Source of the DNA: CAVQRB01 sp963715055
GTDB lineage: Bacteria > Pseudomonadota > Alphaproteobacteria > Rhodobacterales > Rhodobacteraceae
Length of the DNA: 64,000 nucleotides
Reading direction: 5' to 3'
NCBI GenBank assembly: GCA_963715055.1
Contig: CAVQRB010000019.1
Span: forward strand, 1-64,000
A program made the position numbers and the translations under genes. Shown here in pieces: positions 8,341 through 17,762 of the stretch. The first letter of the stretch is position 1; every line of letters begins with the position of its first letter. Below the pieces are notes generated by a model. It made no database searches and was not told the origin of the DNA. It worked only from the letters and a program-made list of their open reading frames with translations.

Positions 8341-9550
8341 TCATCTCCTGTTCTTGGAAAAATGGAGTTCCTCTCGGTTTGAAGGACGGTTTTGGAGTTG
8401 GAGATCCGAGCTCTTGAGCGGCGGTCCTTGTGTAGTTGATGAGTGACTTTTTCCCAAAGCCAAGCGCCTCGCGAGGGTTCTACAGCCTTCAGATGAACTC
8501 GAAGGATGAGAAGCGAGCTTCGTCTTTCGGGGGATTGCGGCGATCCGGCAACTCGCATCGGAGCGTGGCGAATAGACTCTCGCACATGCATTGCCCGGCA
8601 GGCGATTGTACCGCAATCTGCCGCGAGGGGTGTTGTCATAGCAATCACCGACCGATCCCATTGACGAGCGCACATCCATTTCCTTGCAGCGCACGTCAAA
8701 AGCCACACATGTATCGTGCGATCCATGGTCGCTAAGGTAACGACGTGTTCCGGTTTGTGCCGAGTGAACACCATCGTCATCGCGTCGATGACCAGTTGGG
8801 CCCTTTGTTCATTCCCTATGGCCTGATCAATACTGCGACGACTACAGGCGTCGAGGACGACAGCCAGCGACAGAAAGCGCGCCCAAGTCGGCGCCAAGTT
8901 TTATCGGCAACCCAAAGTACATTTGGTGTATCAGCTTGAAAGGTGCGATCCACCAAATCATTGGTCGGTTGAACACGTACACCACGTTCTGTGGTGACTA
9001 CAAATTTACGACGACAGGCGCTCACACCCTCATAAGCCGGTTCAGCGTGAATGCGCGGCGCCCCGCAAGTCTTCTTGGACGCTTCGCGGATACTGGAGAT
9101 CTGATTGCTCAGGGCTTTGTCATCAACGGGACGAGCGCTTGGTGGACGAATGGATCAAGTATGAAAACGGCCGTGCGACAAGCCCAAAAGGCGTAAACTG
9201 TATGGATGGAATAATCGGCTTGGTTCGCAGTCGTGAATTTGAAGATCGTCGTGATGTAATGTCGTTCCGTGCAAACCGGGTCGCGGTCGTTGACAGGACA
9301 TTCCTTTCTTGTCTCAGTTACTGCTCCTCTCGGCACAAATCACGCAACTGTGTCGGTTCCGTCCTTGTCAGCCGGTCATAGCGGTCGCCGACACCAATAC
9401 CCGATTGACTGATCTACCCGTGAAACGTCGCCGCACAAGCCTCATACGCCCGCGCCAATTTCCAAAACTGCGCATAGCTCGCGCCAGTACAACCAAGTGT
9501 TCCCTGAAGACCGCAGGATAAGGGTTTCTCCTGCTCCCCATGAGAAACAC
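8341..9550 (-). pseudogene. Decayed IS3-family insertion sequence (orfA + orfB, several frameshifts and stops)
   Basis: Reading the minus strand in changing frames gives the order of an IS3 element. First comes an orfA start, PYPAVFREHLVVLARA (about 9530-9480). Then come LARAYEACAATFHG and the orfA end LRQERNVLS..FAR (about 9300-9260). The orfB start KFTTANQADYSIHTV follows (about 9240), then GAPRIHAEPAYEGV (about 9060), DLVDRTFQADTPNVLWVAD (8910-8970), LAVVLDACSRR (8850) and SMGSVGDCYDNTPRG (8650). The retroviral-type integrase core is recognisable but broken by many stops. The span of about 1.2 kb is normal for IS3 members. Terminal inverted repeats could not be fixed by eye. Flanks 8209-8340 and 9551-9818 hold no recognised gene. 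Confidence 0.75.
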
Positions 9551-9818
9551 TCCCCTCCATCATGTAAAAATTGCCCGTCAAACCGGTGGAACTCCAAGTC
9601 TCTAAGTGGCGAAAGCCATGATCCGGTTTCTGCCATCGACTCTTGGTTCGCCATAAATCGGCAAGAGGAAAAGGCTTGGGCACAGGCGCAGTTGCTCCCG
9701 CTTCGAACGGCGTGCTGCTTACGACATATCGACGCCAGCGACGCTTCTGAACCTGCCGATGTCTTGACCCTTCGCCCATTGGTTGCCATGACGGGATCGT
9801 GACTTCAAAGGATTGCTG

Positions 9819-11630
9819 ATGGCCCCGACTAAGACCCCGCCGCCCGATGTTCCGGGCAAAACGGAAGAGCGCGAAAAGTCGAAGCGGATCGGTGCGCTCG
9901 GCGCGCTGGCACCCTTCGTCTGGCCCTACCGTGGCCTGATGTTCGCGGCGCTCGCAGCCCTCGTGGCGACGGCCGTCATCTCCCTTACGCTGCCGCTTGC
10001 CGTGCGCCGGGTCGTCGACAACTTCGACACCGAGAACGCTTATATTCTGGATCAGTATTTCGCCGCGGCACTCGGCATCGCGCTCTTGCTCGCGATCGGG
10101 ACCGGGCTGCGCTACGCGCTGGTCACCCGCCTTGGCGAGCGCGTCGTGGCGGACATCCGCAAGGCGGTCTTTGACCGCGTGGTCGGCATGAGCCCGTCGT
10201 TCTTCGAGCAGGTGATGACCGGCGAGGTGCTCAGCCGGATCACGACGGACACCACGCTGATCCTGTCGGTCATCGGCTCGTCGGTTTCCATCGCATTGCG
10301 CAACCTGCTGATCTTCGTGGGCGGGCTCATCCTGATGCTGCTCACCTCGGCGAAACTCACCGGGCTCGTGCTGCTGATCGTGCCGGCGGTGGTGGTGCCG
10401 ATCCTTGTGTTGGGGCGCAGGCTGCGTGGCCTGAGCCGCGAGAACCAGGACTGGATCGCCGCGTCTTCGGGCAATGCCTCTGAAACGCTCAGCGCGGTTC
10501 AGACGGTTCAGGCCTTCACCCATGAAACCGCGAGCCGCGGCCAGTTTTCGGAAGTAACAGAGCTGTCCTACGACGCGGCAAGGCGGCGGATTTCGACCCG
10601 TGCCCTGATGACCGTGATCGTGATCTTCCTCGTCTTTGCCGGCATCGTTGGTGTCCTTTGGGTCGGCGCGCGCGACGTGCGGGCGGGGGACATGTCGCAA
10701 GGCGCGCTCGTGCAGTTCGTGATCTATGCGGTGATGGTTGCGGGCGGTGTTGCGGCCCTGTCGGAAATCTGGGGCGAGTTGCAGCGTGCGGCGGGTGCCA
10801 CGGAGCGGCTGGTCGAGTTGTTGCAGACCGAAGACACCGTGAAGGATCCGGCAAAGCCGCGGGCCCTCGCGCATCCCGTCGAAGGTCGGATCACCTTCGA
10901 TGACGTCACTTTCACCTATCCGACGCGACCCGGGATCAATGCGTTGGACCATGTGAGTCTCACCGTCGAGCCCGGGGAAACCGTGGCTTTCGTGGGACCA
11001 TCGGGCGCGGGAAAGACGACGATCATCCAGATGCTCTTGCGGTTCTACGACCCGGTCAGCGGGCGCATCCTGCTCGATGGCGTCGACCTCAGGGATCTGC
11101 GTCGCGAGGACTTCCGCAAGGCGGTGGCGCTTGTTCCACAGGACCCGGTTATCTTCGCGGCCTCGGCGCGTGACAACATCCGCTTCGGGCGCCCCGACGC
11201 CAGCGACGCAGAGATCGACGCCGCGGCCAAGGCGGCAGCTGCGCATGAGTTCATCATGAGACTGCCCGGCGGCTATGACGCCTATCTCGGCGAGCGGGGG
11301 GTGATGTTGTCCGGCGGGCAGAAGCAGCGGATCGCCATCGCGCGGGCAATCCTGCGCAATGCGCCTGTGTTGCTGCTGGACGAGGCCACGAGTGCGCTCG
11401 ACGCCGAAAGCGAACGCGCAGTGCAGCATGCCGTCGATACCCTGAGCCAGGGGCGCACCACGCTTATCGTCGCGCACAGGCTCGCCACGGTGAAGAAAGC
11501 CGACCGGATCGTGGTCATGGACCAGGGCCGGATCGTTGCCACCGGGCCGCATGAAAAGCTCGTGTCGGAAGACGGCCTTTACGCTCGATTGGCACGGTTG
11601 CAGTTCACCGACGGTATCGCGGCGGAGTAA
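9819..11630 (+). CDS. ABC exporter, MsbA-like half transporter (TMD-NBD)
   Basis: This 603-residue protein is a fused type IV exporter half. Six membrane helices lie in about residues 30-310, then the ATPase has Walker A GPSGAGKTT (near 393), signature LSGGQKQRIAIARA (near 496), Walker B VLLLDEATSALD (near 517) and the switch histidine in IVAHR. It should work as a homodimer in the inner membrane and export a lipid-like or amphipathic substrate. ATG 9819 is preferred over the in-frame TTG at 9813 because AAGGA is well placed for it. The acyl-CoA synthetase follows on the same strand after 140 bp with its own strong ribosome site. Confidence 0.9.
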   Translation: MAPTKTPPPDVPGKTEEREKSKRIGALGALAPFVWPYRGLMFAALAALVATAVISLTLPLAVRRVVDNFDTENAYILDQYFAAALGIALLLAIGTGLRYALVTRLGERVVADIRKAVFDRVVGMSPSFFEQVMTGEVLSRITTDTTLILSVIGSSVSIALRNLLIFVGGLILMLLTSAKLTGLVLLIVPAVVVPILVLGRRLRGLSRENQDWIAASSGNASETLSAVQTVQAFTHETASRGQFSEVTELSYDAARRRISTRALMTVIVIFLVFAGIVGVLWVGARDVRAGDMSQGALVQFVIYAVMVAGGVAALSEIWGELQRAAGATERLVELLQTEDTVKDPAKPRALAHPVEGRITFDDVTFTYPTRPGINALDHVSLTVEPGETVAFVGPSGAGKTTIIQMLLRFYDPVSGRILLDGVDLRDLRREDFRKAVALVPQDPVIFAASARDNIRFGRPDASDAEIDAAAKAAAAHEFIMRLPGGYDAYLGERGVMLSGGQKQRIAIARAILRNAPVLLLDEATSALDAESERAVQHAVDTLSQGRTTLIVAHRLATVKKADRIVVMDQGRIVATGPHEKLVSEDGLYARLARLQFTDGIAAE

Positions 11631-11770
11631 TCTTGGCGGCAACGCCAGATTTAACGTGGCGTCGAAACCGGTCGCCGCCCTACGGCAATGCTTGCACTGA
11701 GTGCCAATTGCCCCCATCTTCCCCGGCAGAACGAAAAAGCCCGGAAAACGGGCATCAGGGAGGAAGACCT

Positions 11771-13666
11771 ATGACCTTTGCCGGGTATGATGACCGTAAT
11801 GCCATCGAGGCGGAAATGCCGTGGGACAAGCGTCCTGTCGCCAAGACGCTCTATGGTCTGCTGAGCGATACAGCCGGCAGGTTTCCCGGCCACAATGCGA
11901 TCAGCTACCAGATTTTCTCGGGCGCAAAGGACAAGGCGGAAACGCTGACCTGGTCGCAACTCAAGGACAAGGTCACGCAGACCGCGAACCTCTTCCGCTC
12001 GCTTGGCGTCGGCAAGTCGGATGTCGTGGCCTACATCCTGCCCAACGCCAATGAGACCGTGCTTGCCCTACTGGGCGGGGCCACTGCAGGCATCGTGAAC
12101 CCGATAAACCCGCTGCTCGACGCCGAACAGATCGGCTCGATCCTGCGCGAGACCAAGGCCAAGGTTGTCGTGACCCTGCGGCCTTTTCCCAAAACGGATG
12201 TGGCCGACAAGGCGGCGGAAGCCGTGGCGCTCGCGCCCAACGTCAAGACCGTGCTGGAGGTCGATCTGCTGCGCTACCTGACGCCGCCTAAGTCCTGGAT
12301 CGTGCCGCTGATCCGGCCCAAGCGAACTGTGCAGAACCAGGCCAAATACATGAATTTCATGGCGGAAATCGCCAAGCAGCCGAAGACGCTTACCTTCGAG
12401 GACGTGCAGGAGGACCGTGTCGCCTGCTACTTCCACACAGGCGGTACCACCGGCATGCCCAAGGTTGCACAGCACAAGTATTCGGGGCTGGTCTACAACG
12501 GCTGGCTCGGCACGCGGCTCCTCTTTACCGAAAATGACAACATCATCTGCCCGCTGCCGCTCTTCCACGTCTTTGCCTGTCATGTAATCCTGATGGCCGC
12601 CGTGACCTCGGGCGCGCATGTGGTCTTCCCGACGCCGCAAGGCTACCGCGGCGAGGGGGTGATGGACAATTTCTGGAAGCTGGTGGAGCGCTGGAAGATC
12701 ACTTTCATCATCACCGTACCTACCGCGATCTCCGCCAAGATGCAGCGCCCGATCAATGCTGATGTGAGCTCGGTCAAGACCGCTTTTTCGGGCTCGGCGC
12801 CGCTGCCGCTGGAACTGTTCCGCCGGTTCGAGAAGGCCACGGGCGTGACGCTGGTGGAAGGCTACGGGCTGACCGAGGCGACCTGCCTTGTGTCGATCAA
12901 TCCCACGGATGGCGTGCAGAAGGTGGGCAGCATCGGCATCCCCTTCCCCTATTGCGACGTCAAGATCATGAAGAGCAGCGAGAACGGTCCTGTCGAGGCC
13001 TCCGTCGACGAGATCGGCGAGATTTGCGTATCGAACCCGGGCGTTTACGTGGGTCACACCTATACCGAAGACGACAAGAACAAGGATCTCTACTACGGCA
13101 ATCACCTGCGCACCGGCGATCTCGGGCGGATCGACAGCGATGGCTATCTCTGGATCACCGGGCGCGCCAAGGACCTGATCATCCGGGGCGGGCACAACAT
13201 CGACCCCGCCGAGATCGAAGAGGCGCTCCTGCACCATGAGGCAGTGGCCTTTGCCGGCGCCATCGGTCAGCCGGACGCCCATTCGGGCGAGGTGCCATGC
13301 GCCTTTGTCGAACTGGTTGCGGGTGCGAAGACGACACCGGAAGAACTGCTGGAGTTCTGCAAGACCCACGTCAAGGAACGCGCGGCGCAACCCAAGCACA
13401 TGACGATCATGCCGGAGCTGCCCAAGACCGCTGTGGGCAAGATCTTCAAGCCGGACCTGCGCAAGTTGGCGATCGAGCGGATCTACAACGAGACACTCGA
13501 GGCGGCAGGGCTTGCGGCGCGGGTCATGGTCGTGGTGGATGACAAGAAACGCGGGCTTCTGGCGCAGGTCGATCCGCGCGGGACCTCTGAAGCCGATATC
13601 GCCAAGGCGCTGTCGTCCCATATCCGGCCTTGGGAACTGCTGAAGACGGCGAAGGACACGGCCTGA
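11771..13666 (+). CDS. Fatty acyl-CoA synthetase (AMP-binding superfamily)
   Basis: This 631-residue ANL-superfamily ligase activates a carboxylate as acyl-AMP and then acyl-CoA. The phosphate loop HTGGTTGMPK (about 222-231), the A5 motif YGLTEAT (about 364), the hinge region TGDLGRIDSDGYLWITGRAKDLIIRGG and the C-terminal catalytic lysine in PKTAVGKIFK are all present. The length and N-terminus fit the bacterial group annotated simply as acyl-CoA synthetase, with a longer-than-usual C-terminus. The ATG at 11771 follows GGAGGAAG at ideal spacing; the longer frame is ignored. Its stop touches that of the convergent phosphodiesterase gene with no base between them. Chain length is not predictable. 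Confidence 0.9.
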   Translation: MTFAGYDDRNAIEAEMPWDKRPVAKTLYGLLSDTAGRFPGHNAISYQIFSGAKDKAETLTWSQLKDKVTQTANLFRSLGVGKSDVVAYILPNANETVLALLGGATAGIVNPINPLLDAEQIGSILRETKAKVVVTLRPFPKTDVADKAAEAVALAPNVKTVLEVDLLRYLTPPKSWIVPLIRPKRTVQNQAKYMNFMAEIAKQPKTLTFEDVQEDRVACYFHTGGTTGMPKVAQHKYSGLVYNGWLGTRLLFTENDNIICPLPLFHVFACHVILMAAVTSGAHVVFPTPQGYRGEGVMDNFWKLVERWKITFIITVPTAISAKMQRPINADVSSVKTAFSGSAPLPLELFRRFEKATGVTLVEGYGLTEATCLVSINPTDGVQKVGSIGIPFPYCDVKIMKSSENGPVEASVDEIGEICVSNPGVYVGHTYTEDDKNKDLYYGNHLRTGDLGRIDSDGYLWITGRAKDLIIRGGHNIDPAEIEEALLHHEAVAFAGAIGQPDAHSGEVPCAFVELVAGAKTTPEELLEFCKTHVKERAAQPKHMTIMPELPKTAVGKIFKPDLRKLAIERIYNETLEAAGLAARVMVVVDDKKRGLLAQVDPRGTSEADIAKALSSHIRPWELLKTAKDTA

Positions 13667-14503
13667 TCACTTCAGAAAGCTCTTTGCTTTCATCGTCTTG
13701 GGGACTTCTGCTCCAAGACGCCCAAGGATTGTAGGTGCAAGACGGAGCTGGTCGATGACGGTTTCCGGATCTGGCCCTTCGGCGGGCCCGAAGTAGTAAA
13801 GCGCCGTCTCCTGCTGCAGCGGATCGCGCCCGCCGTGATGGCCGCGCGCGTCCTGCCCGTGATCGCCCGTCACGATGATTTCGTAGCCCGCGGCACGCCA
13901 GCGTGGGATGAAATGCGCGATCATCTCGTCCATCTTGAAACAGGCGTCATCCATTTCCTGGCAATCGTGGTGGAAACGGTGGCCCATGCTGTCGAGCGTG
14001 CAGGTGTGCAAAAGCCCGTAGTGGAGCCCGAAGCGCTCGCAAAGCCGTGTCAGCGTGGCGAAGAGATCGACGTCTGAAGGCGTCATCTGGTTGATCAGAC
14101 CGTAGCCCGTCATCGTGTGGAAGCGACCGTGGTTGATGGTCGTGCTCTCGGGTTCGTCGTATTCGATATCCCGAACAAGATCAAAGGGATGGCGGTTGAA
14201 GAACTCCGACCAGAAGGAATGCGCCACGGCCCCCGTGATACCGCCTGCCGCCCGGGTGGCGGAGAAGATGTCGGGGTGGGTGAGGCGGAAGACATTGCTG
14301 TTGCCGGTCGAGCCGTGCTCGGCAGGGGCCACGCCGGTGTGGATCGAGGCATAGCAGGAGGCGGAGATCGAAGGCACCACGGAGCGGTGGGTCCAGACGC
14401 GCGCCTCGCCGCTCAGCACCCAGCCTTCGAGATTGCCGAAGAGGCGCCGGAAATTCCGGTAAGGGACGCCGTCGAGAATGATGAGAAGGAGTTTCGCGTT
14501 CAT
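13667..14503 (-). CDS. Alkaline phosphatase-superfamily nucleotide pyrophosphatase/phosphodiesterase
   Basis: This 278-residue protein starts with LLLIILDGVPYRNF, where the aspartate is the first metal ligand of the type I phosphodiesterase family. SVVPSISASCYASIHTGVAPAEHG holds the serine/threonine nucleophile region, and VTGDHGQDARGHHGG supplies the later metal ligands. No signal peptide is seen, so it probably acts in the cytoplasm. It hydrolyses a phosphodiester or phosphomonoester whose identity is unknown. ATG 14503 starts directly with the first conserved strand; the frame extends 61 codons further upstream through low-complexity sequence that I do not accept. It faces the YqaA-like gene across a 499-bp divergent region. 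Confidence 0.85.
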   Translation of the reverse strand: MNAKLLLIILDGVPYRNFRRLFGNLEGWVLSGEARVWTHRSVVPSISASCYASIHTGVAPAEHGSTGNSNVFRLTHPDIFSATRAAGGITGAVAHSFWSEFFNRHPFDLVRDIEYDEPESTTINHGRFHTMTGYGLINQMTPSDVDLFATLTRLCERFGLHYGLLHTCTLDSMGHRFHHDCQEMDDACFKMDEMIAHFIPRWRAAGYEIIVTGDHGQDARGHHGGRDPLQQETALYYFGPAEGPDPETVIDQLRLAPTILGRLGAEVPKTMKAKSFLK

Positions 14504-15002
14504 GGTCCGGGCCTTTCGCTGCCGAGGCTCAAGAGGCCATGAACAGGGCGCGCGCGCAACGGCAAAAAACGCGCCCCGTCGCGCGGCGCTGTCGGACCGG
14601 GTTAACGGTGGAAAACAAGGGCAAAAACGGGGGGTGACTTGCGTACACCTGCCGTACACCCCCTGTACACCCCCGGTGCACGACATGCAGCGGTAACGGA
14701 GCGCGCGGTGGGGATCCTTGCAAATGCGTTGACGCAGCGCACGGCGGGCGGGCTTGACCGGTGCTGCGAGAGATGGGAAGGCAGGATCACGAAGTTCCGT
14801 TCAGGGCCGGAGGCAAGATGCAAAAAGCGCCGGTTCCGAAATCGTCGGGTGGGCCCGGATCGTGCGGAGGGCTGAGGTGGCGCAGCAGACTGGCCTCGCC
14901 AGGGTACACCATCCCGCCGAAGAGAAGCGTGAAGCCCATGTCTGCGGTTTCGGTCATCGGTGACGCGCCCAAACCCGGTCGCGGGCGCGCGGAGGGCATC
15001 GC
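14504..15002 (+). other. 499-bp divergent intergenic region, no convincing gene
   Basis: This separates the phosphodiesterase gene (minus) from the YqaA-like gene (plus). It contains the phased repeat described separately. An open frame at 14761-15006 ends in a GTGA overlap with the YqaA start, but its composition is rich in Arg, Gly, Pro and Ser and matches no family I know, so I do not call it. The opposite strand is also open by composition only. Confidence 0.5.
14643..14682. repeat. Four tandem 11-bp-phased GTACACC-like elements
   Basis: GTACACC begins at 14643, 14654 and 14665, each followed by four C-rich bases, and a fourth degenerate copy GTGCACG begins at 14676. The period is exactly 11 bp, close to one helical turn, so all copies face the same side of the DNA. 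It lies in a divergent promoter region, which suggests cooperative binding of a regulator. No regulator is assigned. Confidence 0.65.
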
Positions 15003-15431
15003 GTGATCGGCTATGCGGGGCTTTTCCTCTCGGCGCTGGTGGCGGCGACACTCCTGCCGATGCAGTCGGAGGCGGTGCTGGTGGGGTTGCTTCTCGGCGG
15101 CGGGCATTCGGTGGCGCTGCTGCTGCTTGTCGCGACCCTTGGCAATGTGCTGGGCTCGGTGATCAATTGGGGGCTGGGCCGCTATGTCACGCGGTTCCGC
15201 GACCGGCGCTGGTTTCCGGCTACGGCGGCGCAGATGGCGCGGGCGGAAGGCTGGTATCGCCACTATGGGCGCTGGTCGCTTCTGGGCGCCTGGCTGCCCG
15301 TGGTGGGCGATCCCCTGACCGTGGTGGCGGGCGTGTTGCGCGAACCATTCTGGGTCTTCCTGGCGCTGGTGACAGTGGCCAAGGGCGGGCGCTATCTGGT
15401 GCTGGCGGCGGGGGTGCTGGCCTGGGGGTGA
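15003..15431 (+). CDS. YqaA-family (DedA/SNARE-associated type) inner membrane protein
   Basis: This small membrane protein of 142 residues has about four hydrophobic helices. It contains the DedA-superfamily glycine pattern LGNVLGSVINWGLGRY and, later, GAWLPVVGDPLTVVAGVLR, the re-entrant-loop signature of the YqaA subgroup. DedA-superfamily proteins are linked to undecaprenyl-phosphate or lipid flipping and to proton-motive-force maintenance; the role of YqaA members is less clear. It starts with GTG at 15003. No other gene is close enough on the same strand for an operon. Confidence 0.8.
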   Translation: MIGYAGLFLSALVAATLLPMQSEAVLVGLLLGGGHSVALLLLVATLGNVLGSVINWGLGRYVTRFRDRRWFPATAAQMARAEGWYRHYGRWSLLGAWLPVVGDPLTVVAGVLREPFWVFLALVTVAKGGRYLVLAAGVLAWG

Positions 15432-15510
15432 GGGCTGCGCGGTTTCGCTTTTCGCGGTCGATCGTCGGCAAGGAACATGGGTGGGCCGTTCTCACGGCCA
15501 CGATGCCTCA

Positions 15511-15987
15511 TCAGCCGCAGCTCTTGCGAACCTCGGTTTCCCTCAGTCCGGTGTCCACCAGCATGCAACGGTCCCGCGCCTCATAGTAGTACCCTTTGGC
15601 GTACCACATCACGGCCTCGGGCTCGCTGCCGTCCGATACCATCCACGCCCCGCGCAGGTATCTGACCGAATAGGTCAGGTTGGTCTGCGCATCGAGCAGA
15701 TCACCGTCCTGCCCCTGAAACCCCATCTGCCGCGCAGTGGCCGGAAGGATCTGCATCAGCCCGTAATATGGACCGTTGCGCGCCTCCGGGCGGTAATCGC
15801 TCTCTCTCTGAATCACACGGTGCACAAGGCTGCGGGGCACGCCGTAAACGTCCGCGGTTTCGTTTATCATCTTGCGCAGTTCTGGTGTCTCGCCCGGATA
15901 AAAGGGCGCCGCGCGTGAGACGGTCTCTTCATTCGTGCCGCCGCAAGCGGCGAGTGACAAGGCAGCGGTCAGGATCAGGTATTTCAT
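15511..15987 (-). CDS. Lytic transglycosylase (SLT domain) lipoprotein
   Basis: This 158-residue protein begins with a lipoprotein signal ending in LAAC (C15). The SLT lysozyme-like domain follows, with the catalytic glutamate E62 in RVIQRESDYRPEARN and the supporting motif YYGLMQILPATARQMG. It should cleave the MurNAc-GlcNAc bond of peptidoglycan at the outer membrane or in the periplasm. The start ATG 15987 puts the signal peptide in proper form; an upstream in-frame ATG at 16011 would add eight polar residues. It is a compact family member without extra cell-wall-binding domains, and stands as a single gene. Confidence 0.87.
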   Translation of the reverse strand: MKYLILTAALSLAACGGTNEETVSRAAPFYPGETPELRKMINETADVYGVPRSLVHRVIQRESDYRPEARNGPYYGLMQILPATARQMGFQGQDGDLLDAQTNLTYSVRYLRGAWMVSDGSEPEAVMWYAKGYYYEARDRCMLVDTGLRETEVRKSCG

Positions 15988-16124
15988 TGCGCCCGTGTTT
16001 CCGTTTTTCATAGCTTTTGCACCCTATCCAAACCGGATCTTCTATCAAGAGCGCAGGATTTCCATGAGCGAGTTTCGGCCTGCGCAGAGGTGCTCCGGCT
16101 TGCCAGGTCGATCGGGGCTAATAA

Positions 16125-17762
16125 CTAATTCCCGGCGCTTTCCATCTTGCGGTGCGCGATCACCTCTTCGAGCCAGCCGAGTTTCATCTCGGGCACCGAG
16201 GAGAGCAAGAGGTCGGTGTAGTCATCGAAGGGCGGCGAGAGCACCTGCGATTTGGGGCCGTAGCGCACCACGCTGCCCTGATACATCACCGCGATGCTGT
16301 CGGAGATCGCGCGCACCGTGGCGAGGTCGTGGGTGATGAAGAGATAGGCCACGTCCTCGATCTTCTGCAGGTTCAGCAGCAGTTTCAGGATGCCGTCGGC
16401 CACCAGCGGGTCGAGGGCGGAGGTGACCTCGTCGCAGATGATGAGCTTGGGTTTCGCCGCCAGCGCCCGTGCGATGCAGACGCGCTGTTTCTGGCCGCCT
16501 GAGAGTTCGGCCGGGTAACGGTCCTGGAAGCCTGTCCCGAGTTCGATCTCGTCGAGAAGCTCCTGGATGCGTTTCTGTTTCTCCGCGCCCTTGAGGCCGA
16601 AGTAGAATTCCAGCGGGCGTCCGATGATCGTGCCGACGGTCTGGCGCGGGTTCATCGCGGTATCGGCCATCTGGTAGATCATCTGCAATTCGCGCAGGTC
16701 TTGTAGCGGGCGCGAGGGAAGATCTGGCGTGAGGGTACGGCCATCAAAGGTGATGGTTCCCTTGGAGGGCGGCAGCAGCCCGGTGATGACGCGGGCGAGA
16801 GTTGATTTCCCGGAGCCGCTTTCGCCCACCACGGCAAGGGTCTGGCCGGGGTACATCTCGACGTTGATGTCCTTCAGCACGTCGAAATTGGTACCCTTGT
16901 AGCGCGCGGTGACGCCTTCGACCTTCAGCACCGGCGTGGCGGTGGGCTGCTTTTCCTGATGTTCGATGGAGCGGACCGATACCAGCGCCCTGGTGTATTC
17001 TTCTCGCGGGGCATTGATGATCTGGTCGGTGGTGCCGTATTCGACCATGGAGCCCTGTTGCAGCACCATGATGTGATCGGAGACCTGCGCCACCACGGCA
17101 AGATCGTGGGTGATGTAGAGGGCGGCGACGCCGGTGTCGCGGATCGCTTCCTTGATCGCGGCGAGCACGTCGATCTGCGTGGTCACGTCGAGCGCCGTGG
17201 TGGGCTCATCGAAGACCACGAGGTCGGGTTCGGGGCAGAGGGCGAGGGCGGTCATGCAGCGTTGCAGCTGTCCGCCCGAGACCTGATGCGGGTAGCGCTC
17301 GCCGATCGTCTCGGGGTCGGGCAGGCCGAGCTTGCTGAAGAGGGTGACGGCGCGTTTTTCCGCTTCCTTGCGGGAAAACTTGCCTTGCAGGATCGCCGCT
17401 TCGGTCACCTGCTCCATGATCCGCTTGGCCGGGTTGAAGGAGGCGGCGGCGGATTGCGAGACATAGGTGACTTCGGCGCCACGCAGGCGGCGGATGTCGC
17501 GGATGCCTGTCTTCAGGATGTCACGCCCGTTGACCCAGACCTCGCCGCCGGTGATGCGCACGCCGCCGCGCCCGTAGGCCATGGAGGCCAGCCCGATGGT
17601 GGATTTGCCGGCACCGGATTCGCCGATGAGGCCGAGGACTTCGCCCGGTTGCAGATCGAAATCGACGCCATGCACGATCTCGATGTCGCGGGCCTTTTCG
17701 CCGGGCGGGTAGATCGTGGCACCGATCTTGAGGCCTCGGACCTTGAGGAGGGGCTCGGTCAT
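16125..17762 (-). CDS. Dpp/Opp-type ABC importer, double ATPase subunit
   Basis: This 545-residue protein holds two ATPase domains in one chain, the usual DppD-DppF fusion. The first has Walker A GESGAGKST, signature VSGGQLQR and Walker B VVFDEPTTALD. The second has GESGSGKST, LSGGQKQR and LIICDEVTSALD. Each has its ITHDL switch. It energises uptake through the two permeases encoded just upstream. The start codon overlaps the permease stop (ATGA) and AAAGGAGG lies six bases before it. The frame continues upstream out of phase with the permease gene, which is only a shadow. The gene ends the operon; 16012-16124 has no gene. Confidence 0.92.
   Translation of the reverse strand: MTEPLLKVRGLKIGATIYPPGEKARDIEIVHGVDFDLQPGEVLGLIGESGAGKSTIGLASMAYGRGGVRITGGEVWVNGRDILKTGIRDIRRLRGAEVTYVSQSAAASFNPAKRIMEQVTEAAILQGKFSRKEAEKRAVTLFSKLGLPDPETIGERYPHQVSGGQLQRCMTALALCPEPDLVVFDEPTTALDVTTQIDVLAAIKEAIRDTGVAALYITHDLAVVAQVSDHIMVLQQGSMVEYGTTDQIINAPREEYTRALVSVRSIEHQEKQPTATPVLKVEGVTARYKGTNFDVLKDINVEMYPGQTLAVVGESGSGKSTLARVITGLLPPSKGTITFDGRTLTPDLPSRPLQDLRELQMIYQMADTAMNPRQTVGTIIGRPLEFYFGLKGAEKQKRIQELLDEIELGTGFQDRYPAELSGGQKQRVCIARALAAKPKLIICDEVTSALDPLVADGILKLLLNLQKIEDVAYLFITHDLATVRAISDSIAVMYQGSVVRYGPKSQVLSPPFDDYTDLLLSSVPEMKLGWLEEVIAHRKMESAGN

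Noticed and set aside
9414..11717. A 767-residue open frame on the minus strand opposite the ABC exporter
   Set aside because: Most of it is antisense to a clearly functional ABC exporter and has a His/Arg/Asp-rich composition typical of GC-rich shadow frames. Only its last ~40 codons belong to a real gene, the orfA part of the decayed IS3 element.
12068..13621. A 517-residue open frame on the minus strand inside the acyl-CoA synthetase gene
   Set aside because: It is antisense to a gene with all ANL-superfamily motifs; codon-position bias supports only the plus strand.
14761..15006. An 81-codon frame whose TGA overlaps the YqaA GTG start
   Set aside because: The overlap looks like coupling, but the protein is Arg/Gly/Pro/Ser-rich, has no ribosome site and shows no family feature.
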